Shown: piece after piece, positions 51,835 through 64,000 of the stretch
Numbering within the stretch: the stretch's first letter is position 1
Layout of the letters: each line of letters starts with the position of its first letter
Assembly (NCBI GenBank): GCA_050084515.1
Contig: CM114272.1
Location: 49,600,001 to 49,664,000 of the forward strand
Direction of reading: 5' to 3'
DNA: 64,000 nt
From: Blasia pusilla
Lineage: Eukaryota; Marchantiophyta; Marchantiopsida; Blasiales
Position numbers and translations under genes: made by a program
The notes under the pieces: model-generated
Databases searched by the model: none
The model's input: only the letters and a program-made list of their open reading frames with translations
Told to the model about the DNA's origin: nothing

Positions 51835-52432
51835 TTGTGTGATCTCCATGTATATGTATGGGTTGATTTCTGTACATGTGTGGATCTACCCGTGTGTGGG
51901 GAAGATCAGTGTTGTGTGGTGTAGATGTGATGAGCGATGTATGTTGTGTAGCAATATGTATGCGCACGACAGCTGTCACATCTGAGTAACTAATAGGCCG
52001 AGATCTATCATGGATAGGGCTTAGGAGCCAGCGGACTATCTTGAGTGTAACTTTGTCCCACGGTGTCGGATGAGGTTGAGGATAGGTCCATTATGTCGGG
52101 AATGTTGTTTCTAACAACTATCTTGTTAAGGTCTTTCACAACCGGGTGACTTGTTGACCAGATCATCCGCCCTTGGTAACTTATGTGCGCAGGTTACCAA
52201 GAGGATAACTATTTTTAGGAGAAGAGCCTTTTGGCTCTTCCTAACTCTATATAAGGGAGGATGATGGCTTTCCCAAGCCATCTTTCTCATGTTGGGCCGT
52301 TGGAGCACCTGTCTTGTATGTGTGTGAGATAGAACTAGGTGCTAGCGTCTGGATTCCTTGATAGCGCAGGGTGGACGAGGTTCGATATGCCGATGTAGAT
52401 TACTACTCTTTATTTTTAGTAGTAATAATTGG
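51835..52432 (+). mobile_element. 3' LTR of the gypsy copy, with promoter
   Basis: Preceded by the polypurine tract AGGGGGGCGG (51825..51834). Starts TTGTGTGATC and contains a TATA box (CTATATAAGGG at about 52248), followed by 'gatggctttcccaagccatc'. Upstream is a hairpin, AAGAGCC-tttt-GGCTCTT. It is the same subfamily as the LTR at 52934..53676. The right end is replaced by another repeat at about 52433. Confidence 0.75.
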
Positions 52433-52690
52433 GACTGCTAGGTGTACGAAGGCCATTTTAGATGCCTTGACTAACTAGAAATTTTGTCCCAAGACTCGAA
52501 AAAACTTGCCCGTGCTAGGAAGTGAGGAACTAGGAAGGTTGAGCTTGATGAGGTGTCGAGTTGAGAACTTTGTGGGTTGGAAAGATGATTGACCCAAACG
52601 AGACTAACGTGAGTGTGTTTGGATACACATCAGTAGTGAGAGTGTGTCCTATTGAACGTATGCTTCCGCAACACTAAAGATTGATGTTTA
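52433..52690 (-). repeat. Fragment of the LTR family seen at 45740..46735
   Basis: The reverse complement matches the first 260 bp or so of 45740..46735 ('caatctttagtgttgcggaagc', 'catcaagctcaaccttcct'). It directly abuts the gypsy LTR on its left, so one interrupted the other. Confidence 0.75.
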
Positions 52691-52933
52691 AGAGGAGTAG
52701 GCGCGCGACGAAAAGGGTCAGAGGACGTGGGACTTTACGATAGGTCTGAGCATGTCACACAAAAGAAGAGTGCCACCATTTTTCCGAAATTTCAAAAATC
52801 TCTTTTCTAGATTTTTGATCAACTAGGATATTTATGAAAAAATAGTATTAATTAATTAGTTCGAGAGAAAAAACAAGAGCTTGTGCGTGTCATCATGGTA
52901 ATGTGTTATTATTCCATGAAATATTTTTTTTCA

Positions 52934-53676
52934 TACGCATACACATCGCTACACAATCCACATCGCTAGTCACATCTAAACACCGCACAACACCAATCTT
53001 CCCAATGAACGAGTTGATCCATCCATAAACAAAAAAAACTCATGCATGTATATAGAGATCCCACAACAAAAATCAGAGTAAAAATGGCTCACCCGACCTA
53101 AACTCCACTCCTGAATCTACATCGGCATATTGAGCCTTGCCCACCCTCCGCGATGAGGAAATTCGCACTGTACCACACCAATTCCTACCTCACACACAAG
53201 CAAGAGAGGTGCTCCAATGGCCCGACATGAGAAAGATGGCTTGAGAAAGCCATCTCTCTCCCTTATATAATCTTGAGAAGAGCCAAAAGGCTCTTTCCCA
53301 AGAAATAGCCATCCCCCTACGTGCACATGTTACCAGGGAACCCTTGACATGCTCATCATGTCACTTGGTTGTCAAAGACTAAAAAAGGAAAATCATAAAA
53401 AATAACATTTGTGATACAACGGATTTGACGTCAACTTTGTCTGACCCCTGATGACAAAGCTACACCCAATAGTCCACTGACTCGCTATGCTATTGATGCG
53501 GTAGAACTCTACCTACCATCAAACTAAGATATGACAGTTTTCATGCGGATACACATCGCTACAAAATCCACATTGTTGATCACATCTATACACCACACAA
53601 CACTGATCTTCCCAACACACAAGTTGATCCATCCATAAACGAAAACGAACTCACGTATATACACTAAGATCCCACA
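52934..53676 (-). mobile_element. Gypsy-family LTR, minus orientation, with flanking 130-bp repeats
   Basis: The core is homologous to 51976..52432 reversed, including the TATA region and the 'agagccttttggctctt' hairpin. Two copies of the terminal repeat bound it, at about 52934..53078 and 53550..53676. To the right lies a minus-strand polypurine tract (53677..53690), so this is a 3' LTR whose internal region follows at higher coordinates. Confidence 0.75.
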
Positions 53677-53690
53677 ATCGCCCCCCTACT

Positions 53691-54190
53691 TGGCACTTGG
53701 GTCCTCTAACTCCAGGTAGCATACATCATATCGAACTGACATGATCTACTACTCTATACATTTAACACCATCGGTGTCATCATCCTCGCAACACTGCAAC
53801 CCTACAAATACCCGCGCTATTGATTCCTCCGAAAAGATTTAACACTTTCATATCCTGCTCCAAACGCTGCCACATAACGCGTGTGGTACTTAAAGATATC
53901 AAGTCTCCACTCAAAGAGCACGACCGTCACCTGACTATGTGTGCTCCAAGACACCAAGCCTTCCTCACGAGCTCGTTTGCACTCTATGTATCTCAACACG
54001 CCTACCCAACAATCGTAAATATATCTCCACATCATGGGACGAGACACCCACCCTCTCATGTCTCTCCGTGGGACTATCCACTATTGGAATTTCCTCCACA
54101 TGTGTGCTCCTTTCCAAAAACTCTCCTGGTCAGCTAACACCACATGTGAATGCTTCCAACGTGATCACTGTATCTATTGAAGATTGAGTT
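53691..54190 (-). pseudogene. Gypsy internal remnant with start of the C5-methyltransferase domain
   Basis: On the minus strand, KVLNLFGGINSAG (53812..53858) corresponds to motif I of the methyltransferase at 27900..27947 (RVLDLFGGISTG), followed by AVLRG before a stop. Sequence to the right matches the region upstream of motif I in the longer copy only loosely. Everything between motif I and the polypurine tract, including RT, integrase and PHD, is deleted. Confidence 0.65.
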
Positions 54191-55980
54191 ACAGTGAAGC
54201 TTATAAGAGACCTGAACTACTATATTTGGTACTCGACACGAAGTAGGGAAACTTAATCTTGGTTAGTCAGTTAAGCACGATAATCTTAACTAAGGTTAGT
54301 TAATCACAATTAGTCTAACTCGAGATTATGGTTAAGGGTAGGGTTAGGGTTGCTTGTACATATCCTATATAATTCAGAAGAGGACCAACCTCCACTCATT
54401 CTTTCATTGCAAGTTCGTTTTCCATGGTGGTGTGTATGTGTGTGAGAGCCGTTTTCCACCACTTATGCTTCTTTAGCAGTTTTCCACATGGTATCAGAGC
54501 GGAAGGAGAACATCACTTGAAATTCTTGGTGTTTGAAAAGAGAAGAGAGGCAAGAGAAGCCAAAATTTCAGTTAGGGAGAAGGAAATTTTATTCAGAGGT
54601 CAGTGGGTGCAGATTTCATGTGGAGCTTTGACGGTGATAAAACTTTGGAGGCATTTTTTAGAGCTTTCCCGGTCGATTAAGCCATCTGGGTCTGCTTCGG
54701 CTAGAAGGACGCTGAAGGCTGGTTCAAGCCGTCTTGTAGAGCTCGTCGAGAGCTTTCCAAGGCACCAAAAATCGCTCGATTTTGACACTCTGAGCTCCTA
54801 CAGTAGCAATTTCACTGTAGGAAAGTGCAATTAGTGAATAAAAGTTGTGCAGTTTGCTCTCTACGGGCCTATTTCGACTAGTTCTTTCATATGGTATCAA
54901 TTATGAGGAAATATTGTGCCCTGTTGCAAAGATGGCGACTACGAGAACAGTGGTTGCAGTTGCAGTAAATAAGAAGTGGAGATTACATCACATGGACGTC
55001 AAGAATGCCTTCTTGAATGGAGATCTATACGAGGAGGTATATATGATTCAACCACCTGAATACGAGCATCGCAAGTTTCCATTTCGCGTATGCAGGTTGA
55101 AGAAAGTTCTATACGGGCTCAAATAAGCTCAAAGAACTTGGTATGGCAAGATTACATACGTCCTACAAGAGTTGGTTTTTAGGGTATGTGATTCTGACTC
55201 CTCCTTATATGTCTTGAGAGGACAAGATCATTCAGTTCTCATTGTGTTGTATATTTCCGATCTCTTGATTACTCGGAGTACTTAAGAAATGGTATAACAA
55301 GTCAAGTATAAATTACAAGTAGAATTTGATATGAAGAACTTGGAAGAATTCAAGTATTTCCTTAGTATTGAGTTTATCAAGGTTGGAAAGAACATGTGGT
55401 TATTACAACGACAATATGTTTTTCATATGCTTTCAAAATATGATATGACGGCTTGTAAGCCAATCTCTACACCGTTGGACCAGAGCGTGAAGTTAAGAGT
55501 GGATAAAGCAGAGTTGCTTGCAAATTCTAATATATACAAGTGCATGGTTGGAAGTTTGATCTATCTAACTATAACTAGACCAGATTTGAACTATGTTGTT
55601 GGTCTAGTGAACCAGTTTATGCAAGCACCTCGAAAATCTCACCTTGATGCTGTGAGGAGGATTATACGGTATGCGAAATTTCTCTATTCAATTCGGATTT
55701 CAATTTGAACATTCTCCGAATTTTCAATTATAAAGACTCACACATGCTGATTGGGCAAGAAACATGTCTGATCGACATTCCATATCTGATTATTCATTTA
55801 CTTTAGAAAACACAACTATAAGTTGGGCTTAAAAGAAATAACCTATAGTTGTTTTACCAATAATGATTGAGTACAGAAAAACAACCAATACATGTAAGAC
55901 GATATGACTTCATCGATTAGTTGTTGAAATATGTGTTAATAACTTAAGGCCTAATGTAATATATACAAATGATATTAATA
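54191..55980 (+). mobile_element. Ty1/copia element, internally deleted
   Basis: A probable LTR (about 54191..54488) has TATATAA near 54367. Its end is followed directly by the primer site. The RT fragment 54845..55126 has NKKWRLHHMDVKNAFLNGDL and YMIQPPEYE-VCRLKKVLYGLK. After stops, 55331..55708 has MKNLEEFKYFLSIEF, SKYDMTACKPISTPLD and MVGSLIYLTITRPDL. RNase H-like DADWA/SDRHSISDYSF follows at about 55745..55800 in a broken frame. Gag, protease and integrase are gone. Confidence 0.85.
54489..54500 (+). promoter_or_regulatory. Primer-binding site for initiator tRNA-Met
   Basis: TGGTATCAGAGC is the standard plant copia primer-binding site, complementary to the 3' end of initiator tRNA-Met. 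It starts right after a CCACA LTR end. Confidence 0.9.
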
Positions 55981-57075
55981 ATATCAAACTTACTAATAAC
56001 CTTGAATCCTTACGACTGACAATTCTATAACAAATGATTTCGGGACTCGCTGAAGAAACTTTCCTGAATAATAGAAGTTGTGAACTTGCCCCCTGTTAAG
56101 GAATTCCCGCTCGTAAGGTAGGCATATCCAGTTTTTTGTACCAGGTAATTTTGTCCAGAAAATGTGATTCAGGGGCGGACTAATGGGTTTTGATAAGGCC
56201 GTACATGTGAAGATCCATGGGTAATCATCATGCGTGTCGCAATTATATTTGACGGAGTCGAAACCGCCGCCGAGACGCTCCTTTACCTTGTCCGCCAAAG
56301 CTTATTTCAGACCGATCGTCTGCCTGTCACACAGACCTCGGTTCGGAGTTCACGAGTATTCAGGCTATGCTCTAGAGTTCAGGTTTAGGACCATCGGTGC
56401 AGCTTCGAGTCTCGGAGGAACGGAGTGCGAGACGCTGTGGCAGCAGAAGATAGTACGGTCTGGCAAAGTCATAAATTCCAGTAGAAAAATGGTGAACAGG
56501 AAGGAGGCCCAGAGCTCCGAAATTCTCTCGATTGACTATTCATCCTAGTATTCATTACACTGCAAAACTTTTCCCGCACCTCACAGCGAGGCTTCTTCTG
56601 CAAAGACATGTGGAACATTGCTCCCACATCTAACAATGAGTTGTTCCAAGACACAACTACGGTACATTTAACATACAGCGTGCTTCCACCCAGCGTTCTG
56701 GTCCTAAAAAAGATGCCCTCTCTCGATCTGAACCTGGAAGTGGTTGCGTTTACCTCAGAAGAAATGGGACCCAACTCTCTTCGAATTTTGCGTTTGGAAA
56801 GGTGGTAACAAGCTACAGAGAATGATTGCCCCTATGTGAATTGTAGGCCTGACCGAATGCTTTCCAGTACGGTATGGTCTACGTAGAGTAAAAAGACTAA
56901 ACGGCAAGCCGACTCAAGATGGCAGAGCAAATTTAGACTGACCAATCGCATCGTTGACGTGTCCAGGTCGATGGGGTATTATAGCCTGAGAAAACGGGAG
57001 GTTTTCTGAAGGGTAGCTTTCGATTCATCTAGTTGCATCACTCCTCGTCGAAGTTGAAGCAAATGTTGTCCAAAA
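55981..57075 (-). other. Possible small minus-strand gene or 3' flank, unrecognised
   Basis: Two minus-strand frames, 56469..56774 (STLYVKCTVVVSWNNSLLDVG) and 55993..56298 (ADKVKERLGGGFDSVKYNCD, then LPGTKNWICLPYEREFLNRG), have balanced, protein-like composition. They could be exons of one gene just downstream of the RecQ gene. I recognise no domain and could not join them convincingly. Confidence 0.3.
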
Positions 57076-60000
57076 TCACACATCGTCAATCTTGGTTTTT
57101 TTTGTGCCAGCCTGGAGTGTCCATGCGGGCACTTTTCTCCGAGCTCTTGTGGCAGTATCAGTGTCACCAGAGATCCACGGAGGTTTTGCAAAGAGGTAAT
57201 CTTCATTCAGAAGATCCGGGGAACACTTGCTTGATACATGAACTTCGACACGGGCATCTGAAGACTGGCTATCTGCACAGATTATGGCGTCCGTTTTCGA
57301 CTCTTCACTTTCCGAAGAAGGTAAGGAAAATTCGCGGCTTTTCATGAGAAGATAGACCCTGATATCTCCATATGAGATCTGCAAAAGACGTGAACATCGT
57401 GAAACATTATTTGTGAGAATCCAACGGTCAGCGAGCTCAAGTTCCACTTAGCTTCTCTACAGTTCCGAGACAACAGAAAAACGGTAGCTGGATCCTTTAT
57501 TTCCATAAAAGCAACTCATGTACCTGAATTTCCTATTTGCAGCCAATGGTCTAACTTAAGAATTTCATTTCACCATCTGTCTAGCCTAGATTACGTGACT
57601 GCCCGAGAAAGCAAGGAGTTCGGCGTGGCGACAGTCTTTCTCGACAGATCATACAGTTGTCCTGGCATTTAATTAATTTCCATAACCTTGAGGGTACTGT
57701 CATCCCACGTTAAAGCCACGGCATTGCGGAGGCCATACTGTATCGCAACGAATCTTCTATCGACCGACTGGGCCATGGAAAATGCGTACATGGGTTTACA
57801 CAACTCACAAATAAGTATGAAACCAACATCGATCTGGTACGCAAGTGCAATAGAGAGAAATGACGAAGAAACTTACCGATTCAGGTAATTCCATTTTGAT
57901 GGGCTTCAGAAACTCTGAGGAGCCCACTTTTTCTACGGCATTATGTATCTCTTCTGCTTTTATCCTGGAAAATCTGGCCTCCAGGCAGAAACGCTCCCAA
58001 TTAATTTCATACCCGACCGTTACACAATCACAGATGTACGAAATCACGGTATCCTCTTTGATAGGTCTCGGCCTGTCTGGTAATGTCTGCGACAAAGGAT
58101 CGTAAGTCTCTCCGTAAGTAGGGCAACATAGTAAAGGACGTGCGACCTTGTGAGAGATAAGATTAACATAACCTGAACAAGAGATAGTAGATGGTACTGA
58201 GTCCCAAAGCGCACTCGCTTATAACTGGTGGGATAAGGTGACGGAAAATTCTTCGATACGTCTTCCGTGTGGTTTCAGTCGATCAGAGTTTGACTTGAAA
58301 TCTCATCACTCTTTCATGAGTAAAAAGCGTAAGCTATCTTCAGAAGATACCCATGCGTTCTCATAGTATGTAAATAGACGAGTACATCAAATCGAAGAGC
58401 GTTACCACTTGACGAAATCGAAAATGCGGGTTCTATTCATGCACTGGACTTAATTTCGTGCAACAGCTTCTTTTGAGAGGTAAACATAATTGAAGTGAGA
58501 AATCATATCAATTCACGGAAAACGATGAAAAGGTGTATACCGCAATTGCAGAAAATGATAGCCCCTGCTCCTGCCACATCTTCCATGCCTCCTGTTTTGT
58601 AGGAGTAATTTTTGTTTCATCACCTTTAGCTGAGCTCGGCTGGTCACTACAGGGTAATCTTTGAATAGTTGGCTCAGGGTTATCCAAAGATAATCCAAGT
58701 TTATCTGTGAATTCCTTAATTTTTGCAAGTATCTCTGAACCATGTTGAGTCACAAGCCACTGGAGCAGAGCATAAAAGATCAGGTCAAATTAGTTGCATC
58801 AAAAAGGAGAGAAATGAACAGGAAAAATAGTAGTTGCAATATCTTTCACCATCTCCACCTTAACGAACTCTGTGGAACAATTTCACCCACTGCAGATTCA
58901 AATGTCAAGAAAGCCTTTCACAAAAAGCTGTCACCAGGTCATCATTAACGTCACAAAACTGATACCTGATTCACACCGTCGATCATTCCAAGTCTCGCCT
59001 CATTTGATGGGCGGGCCCTCACAATCTTTTGAAGAGTTGTTTCATTACATATTGCGTACCTGATGACGAAAGTATACAAGAGAAAGTACGCAAATAAACT
59101 AAGCGTCTTAGTCCACCAACTTGAATGAATTGCATTCGAACACAACTGTCACTCGCACATAATGAGTCCATTCGTTGTTTCCAAGCTTATTTTATGTGTT
59201 CCTTGAGCCCAGATGATGATCATGAGAAGAATTTAATGAAAGCTCAAGAATTTGTAAGCCTGGGGCTGATTCCCAAACTTCAAAGATCATGGACATGAAG
59301 AAGTAGCTCTGATTCGCATTTATTGCGTAAAGAGACTCCATATGGAAGGAAACTGTGTAAGATTCTGAAGGCTTAAGTATTCTTACGGAGCAGTAAAATT
59401 CCTCCTCGCCAGATTTGCCCGGCATTCTAAGAGAACGTTATAGAGTTTGATGTCAACCTACACACACGAGATACAAACCAGGGGATACACTATGAATCAT
59501 CAACTATGACATTTATCACAAGTTCTTCAGCCAACGTTCCCAGGTTTGTGTCAGTTTCAACACGATTTGGACACCCACCAATCTGACCCTTCTCTTCTTA
59601 ATTCGGGAACTAACAGGCTCAGAATTTGACAAACATTCACGACACCACAGTATCCACTCTTTGCCAAGTCTCATCCATTGCCTCACAATTTACATCCATC
59701 AAGAAGTGGCTAGATCATTCTCTCTTAGCTTCCACACTGCTTTTCTTGCATTGTGGTCCTTAGTTATTTTTTTGGCTCAGAGTCTGATAAAGTATGACCA
59801 AGGACCATTTCTGCATTTTGGTTGCAAGCTCTGAGAGTGGTTACCTCAGTGAATCCTGATGATGTAAGATGGGCCGAAATTGAGATATGTCCTTCAGTAA
59901 GTGAGGGCTTGGGACCAAGGCCACTTTGTTTACGTTCCTCGTCCACCATCTCTGGACTTAGTGGTAAAATTAGGGATGCTCCATCTCCATGTGACGAAGT

Positions 60001-63000
60001 AGAAAGAAAGGCTTCACCCTTGATGGCAACACTGGAATCAGGAAATTTTTCAATGCATGTCAGTAGTCGCTATTAGAGATAGCGCTTATCAATTGATTAT
60101 AAGGACCCTGCCACAAACCTCAGCTTTACAAATCACTGTCTTGGATTTACCGGCGTAGCAACTGAGTCGGAAACCTTTATCCATATGATACTAGTTGCAA
60201 GAAAAACTATTCTGCTAAATTTCCACAAGGAACTGTGATACATACTCAGATGAAATAAAAGAGTCAACTTTGCAACAAGCTTCTGAAAGGATCATTCAAG
60301 TGGCAGAATTTCAAGTGGACAGTGCACTGTTCAGTGAATTTAGTTCACACACCTCACAAGTCTAATTTGCGCCATTGCTGTAGTCTTGCGTGTTTCCATT
60401 AAATAGCCTGCAGTTGAATAGTGAGATATTCTTTGGTCTGTACTGAAGAGTACCCAGCGATACTGGCCTCAAGGACTAAGCAAATATACTGTTCAGTTGT
60501 TCTGTTAGATGAGGGAGTCCTCATGCAGGCATTAAAAGTTGGTTGCATACTCAAAGTTCTGTAACATAAAGACAAGTTGCCAAGTCTACTCTACCCTCAA
60601 GGCATAGAATAGAACAGCACATTGAAATTCGCCAGTATATATTGAAGCAATGATATTTTAAAGACGGCAGTAGGGAACTGGCTGTCCAGCTAAAATCCTT
60701 TCACTCCTTTCAAGCATAATTATGATGCAGCCTTGTAGGTGCACACTCGGCCTTTGTTAGTTTCCACTGTTTTATGAGCAGGCTGGGATGGGCAGGTCAC
60801 CCTCAAAATTCACATCTTACATTCATGTGGGTGTATTCTAGGACGGAGGGTTAATTTAAAGATGCAGTCCATAATATCAAGTTCCTCAAGACATGGTATA
60901 CCTTCAGAGAGGAGTTTATCTCCAAAAGCTTTCCACCAGAGAGCAGATTTGTGCTTGCCAATACCATGCACCGGGGATTTGTCGTAGTTATAGTCAACAA
61001 TTTTTTTTGCCTAAACATAACCATGAGCCATAGTAAGAAAGTGCTTTTGTAGGAAATAGAATAGTCTAGATCATTGTCTCAAACTTGGACAGTGAAGTCA
61101 ATTTAAGTAAACTCTTTAGAAAGTCATGCTTCTTACATGATGAAATTATGCTTTCTATGTAAATGCAATTCTATGTAAATGAAATTATGCAATTCTTTAT
61201 GCTTTTAATGGACATTTTAGTACGAGCACAAAGAATTGCAATGTTGGTTAAGTAGATAGTACATGGGAGCCTCGAAGAACATCGACAGGCATGTTGAGAC
61301 CCCATCGGCCTCCACACAACTTTACAGCACTAAGCAAGAGGTGAGCTGGCTCTGCCATGTTGAAAAGTTGGACCCCACCTGGCCTCTTACAGTTGTCGCA
61401 GTTTCCTGAAGTTGGACATTACAATACCATAGCAAGACTGGACAATATGAGATTGACATGAACCCGACGATAACCCAAATCGGGTTAGTCTTTCAGATGG
61501 ACAAATTTCATGGGGCCTTCAGATGAAAACTTGACACTGGATCATGCCACAATGCTATAGTTAGACCTAAACCTTGTCCTCACTCTTTTCATGAGCACAT
61601 TTTGAACAACTCTTGGAATGACTGGACATAGAAGCAGATCGATCTCTTTGTACTGTTAATATTACACAACTTCATCGATTGTAGATGACAATGTCTAGCT
61701 CCAGAGCAATCTATCATGAACTGGCTTGATTGCATAAGAAGTGGGCAGTATTAGACGAATACAGATGACAATTTGACATGGAGGTCAACTTTTGGACACT
61801 ACGAGAACAGAGATATTAACACCACATTTACTAAAGACTTCAGAGTTTCGTCTCTATACCACAACTGTGGAAGGATACGTTCTCCCCAAAGTAGCCCAGC
61901 AGAGTCACACGTCGACACTCTGAGGAAGAACAGTATCTCTGAGCTGCTGAGAATGCCTCCATCACTGCCCTTCTTCGGGCTTCCTGATCCAATCCCAACA
62001 AAGTAGAGGATGTTCGTGAGCAGAGCCATTCCATAAATCCCCGTTGTGATCATAAATGGTTCCAAAGTACTAGACTCAAATTGCCATGTCTATCTACTTC
62101 TGACATTTCAGAGAAGTTAAAACTTAGTAACCCTTTTATCTGTCAAATTTCCCAAATTTTTGTCAAATCTCACAAGTTCATTAGTAGTTCCAACTTCACA
62201 TATTCACAATAGGAAGACTGACTCACAGATCTCCATATGTTAAGGTAGAGGCGTGTTTGGTTATAATAACAGATATTTACACAGTAATAGTGAAGTCCTA
62301 TTGTACTTGAGCAATTGATTCAAAGACCATTCATTTGAAAACATGCATTATTTGATGGAATCCATGGCGAACAGCATCACTGTGGGAATATGCATGTTCA
62401 TTCATATGTTAGGGTAAGAGTAAACTCACAGACAGGGATGGAGATGCATAAAAATCGCCTTTCGAAAAATCCTGTCGTGTGAAATAGAGCAAACTCGTGG
62501 CTGGCAATCCATCCCTCCCACAACGCCCACTTTCCTGATAATATGATTCCAGACTCTTTGGGCAGCCATAATGTATCACCCGCCGGATGTCAGGTTTGTC
62601 AATCCCCATACCAAATGCAACAGTTGCCACCACTACCTGCAACTGGTCTGTTGAGAACGCCCTGCACTGGCTCTAGAGAATTAGCTGACAAAATATAAAA
62701 TATAAAGTAGTGAGGTTGAATAAGGACACTCCAGCTCATCTCACTACAAAATAGGACCTTAGAATGTGAGACAAGACACAATCTCCCAGACAGGACCCAT
62801 GCAAAGAAGCTCTCAACCAACAAAAATGGCCTTGTCAAGCAAATTACTTTTCCGCATCTTGAGGCAGACACTGGCACATGGAAGATGAACTTGCCAACAT
62901 TGGCCATTAGCACTCTACTAGAGAAAAATTCCAGCTTCACTTGTCACTCTCTGAGTTGGGAAACCTAACATCACATTAAATCTACCAAGTGTCATGTAAA

Positions 63001-63657
63001 TAAGAGTTGACATCGAACCATGAATACCTGTGATTCTCTTCACGTAGCTTCTTAGTCATTTGTGCATGATAAGGGCGGGCATCCACACCCACTTTCACAA
63101 GTGCCTCTGTTACCTGGACATTACCAGGCCAGTCCAAGACTTGGGTGACTGATTCCAACACCAGGAAATCAAACTTTGTGAAAGACCAAAACAAATTGAA
63201 CACCTGTTGGGAATTCAAGTACTTAAAGCTGGCAGAACCTGTAGACCTTTAGGTTTGGGTGACTGTTTACTTATTTCTTTGAACAAGTGGTACACAAGCA
63301 GAATCGATGAACCTTCGGCCGAGGAGAATTCGCCATTTGGATTCCTTGGAAGTTCACAGAGGAGAAGTCTTGCTAGCGTAGTAAGTTCATACAGAAGCGA
63401 GGACAGCCCGCACAGCTGATGGGGCACAAGAAAATCAATGAGCTTTTACCTCTTCCACATCTTTCACCGTAGTGCAGTAAATAAGGGTGGAACCACCTTC
63501 CGCAACATCCTGAAGGACCTGTTGGGAAAGCTCTTCGCGAAATGCTGATGTTCGGTTGAAAGTCTTCACTCCATAGTAGATATTAGGGCGGTCAAAAGAC
63601 GAGATAGTGGTGAAAACCTCTCCAAACTTGAGAGATTGCAAAATATCATCACGAACT
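57076..63657 (-). CDS. RecQ-family DNA helicase, 3' part of gene (5' end beyond window)
   Basis: Exons in coding order: 63657-63450, 63113-63028, 62661-62430, 61983-61860, 61405-61263, 61010-60902, 60407-60353, 60031-59845, one small unresolved exon, 59426-59387, 59059-58966, 58759-58541, 58086-57877, 57378-57076. Phases fit at every resolved junction. The helicase C-terminal domain has [52 protein letters not shown] and [12 protein letters not shown] (motif VI). The RQC zinc site includes YCSSSECRR and CGNCDNC; the winged helix includes [17 protein letters not shown] and [23 protein letters not shown] includes [13 protein letters not shown] and GMIDGVNQ. The end has a helix-turn-helix block ([31 protein letters not shown]), seen in WRN-like plant RecQ proteins. 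The ATP-binding half lies beyond 64000. The enzyme unwinds DNA 3' to 5' in repair and recombination. Subfamily unassigned. Confidence 0.92.
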
Positions 63658-63899
63658 CTGCACAAAGAAATATTTCAGAACTCTCTTGAAAGTGCTCTTT
63701 ATGATGGAACTGTTTATGAAGTAAAAAAGTCTTCATACAGCAAAGATTTCTGATGCCAGAAATCCAAGCTCACTCTCTCCTCTGGTTACTTAACAATATT
63801 TTGATCTACATGCTCAGAGTATATCTGAAGAGCATCTTCTAACAACTTGGGCTTCTCTCGCTATAAGAATACTCATGTGCGCATAGGTTGGTGGTTTGA

Positions 63900-64000
63900 G
63901 TTGGGAAAGCTCTTCGCGAAATGCTGATGTTCGGTTGAAAGTCTTCACTCCATAGTAGATATTAGGGTGGTCAAAAGATGAGATAGTGGTGAAAACCTCT
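63900..64000 (-). repeat. Partial duplicate of RecQ exon (copy of 63521..63621)
   Basis: 101 bp match 63521..63621 with two differences, both C to T on the plus strand. It encodes the same protein segment ([23 protein letters not shown]), but the conserved Arg of FDRPN is His. It lies upstream of the good exon in gene order, is cut at 63900, and continues past the window edge. Confidence 0.92.

Noticed and set aside
54330-54360. Telomere-like 'gggtagggttagggtt'
   Set aside because: Only about two irregular units are present, inside a copia LTR, which is too short to call an interstitial telomere.
63215-63427. 70-codon minus frame in the RecQ gene as an exon
   Set aside because: It lies in an intron. 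The exons at 63450..63657 and 63028..63113 join in phase and match the family without it.

Overview
This is a nuclear genomic window from a streptophyte, most likely a land plant of bryophyte or fern/lycophyte grade. The evidence is two plant-type, multi-intron housekeeping genes, an Asn tRNA, and a very high load of decayed plant-style retrotransposons and a large MULE-like DNA transposon. The species cannot be fixed from the sequence alone.

Host genes. A complete nine-exon gene on the minus strand (10725..17551) encodes a SUD1/CER9/DOA10/MARCH6-type membrane E3 ubiquitin ligase; my exon model gives an uninterrupted 1181-residue protein. A second host gene on the minus strand runs off the right edge (57076..>63657). 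It encodes a RecQ-family DNA helicase with helicase C domain, RQC zinc/winged-helix region, HRDC and a C-terminal helix-turn-helix region. A tRNA-Asn(GUU) lies at 4678..4751. The rest is intergenic DNA or mobile elements.

Mobile elements, left to right. 1-3113: nested pieces of one Ty3/gypsy family, with huge CT/GA microsatellites inside its LTRs. 3756-4163: a SWIM-type transposase remnant. 5739-7636: a decayed LINE. 21214-22515: an LTR-like repeat, inverted relative to 1-244. 22524-32955: a nearly full-length but decayed Ty3/gypsy element on the minus strand, ordered LTR-PHD-integrase-RNaseH-RT-cytosine methyltransferase-protease-Gag-LTR when read left to right. 34959-36231: a solo LTR. 36489-49775: a 13 kb MULE-like element with two divergent genes. 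One is a transposase with a C-terminal SWIM zinc finger; the other is a ParB-like plus N6-adenine/N4-cytosine-type DNA methyltransferase. About 30 copies of an 11+11 bp palindrome lie in its non-coding parts. 49775-54190: further pieces of the gypsy family. 54190-55980: a decayed Ty1/copia element with an initiator-Met primer site.

The most striking content is that two unrelated transposon types here each carry a DNA methyltransferase. The gypsy family has a C5-cytosine methyltransferase between protease and reverse transcriptase, plus a C4HC3 PHD finger after integrase. The MULE-like element has an N6A/N4C-type enzyme joined to a ParB-like domain, with a 67-bp-period palindrome array between its divergent genes. 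Both copies are broken by stops and frameshifts, so the window shows architecture rather than working elements.
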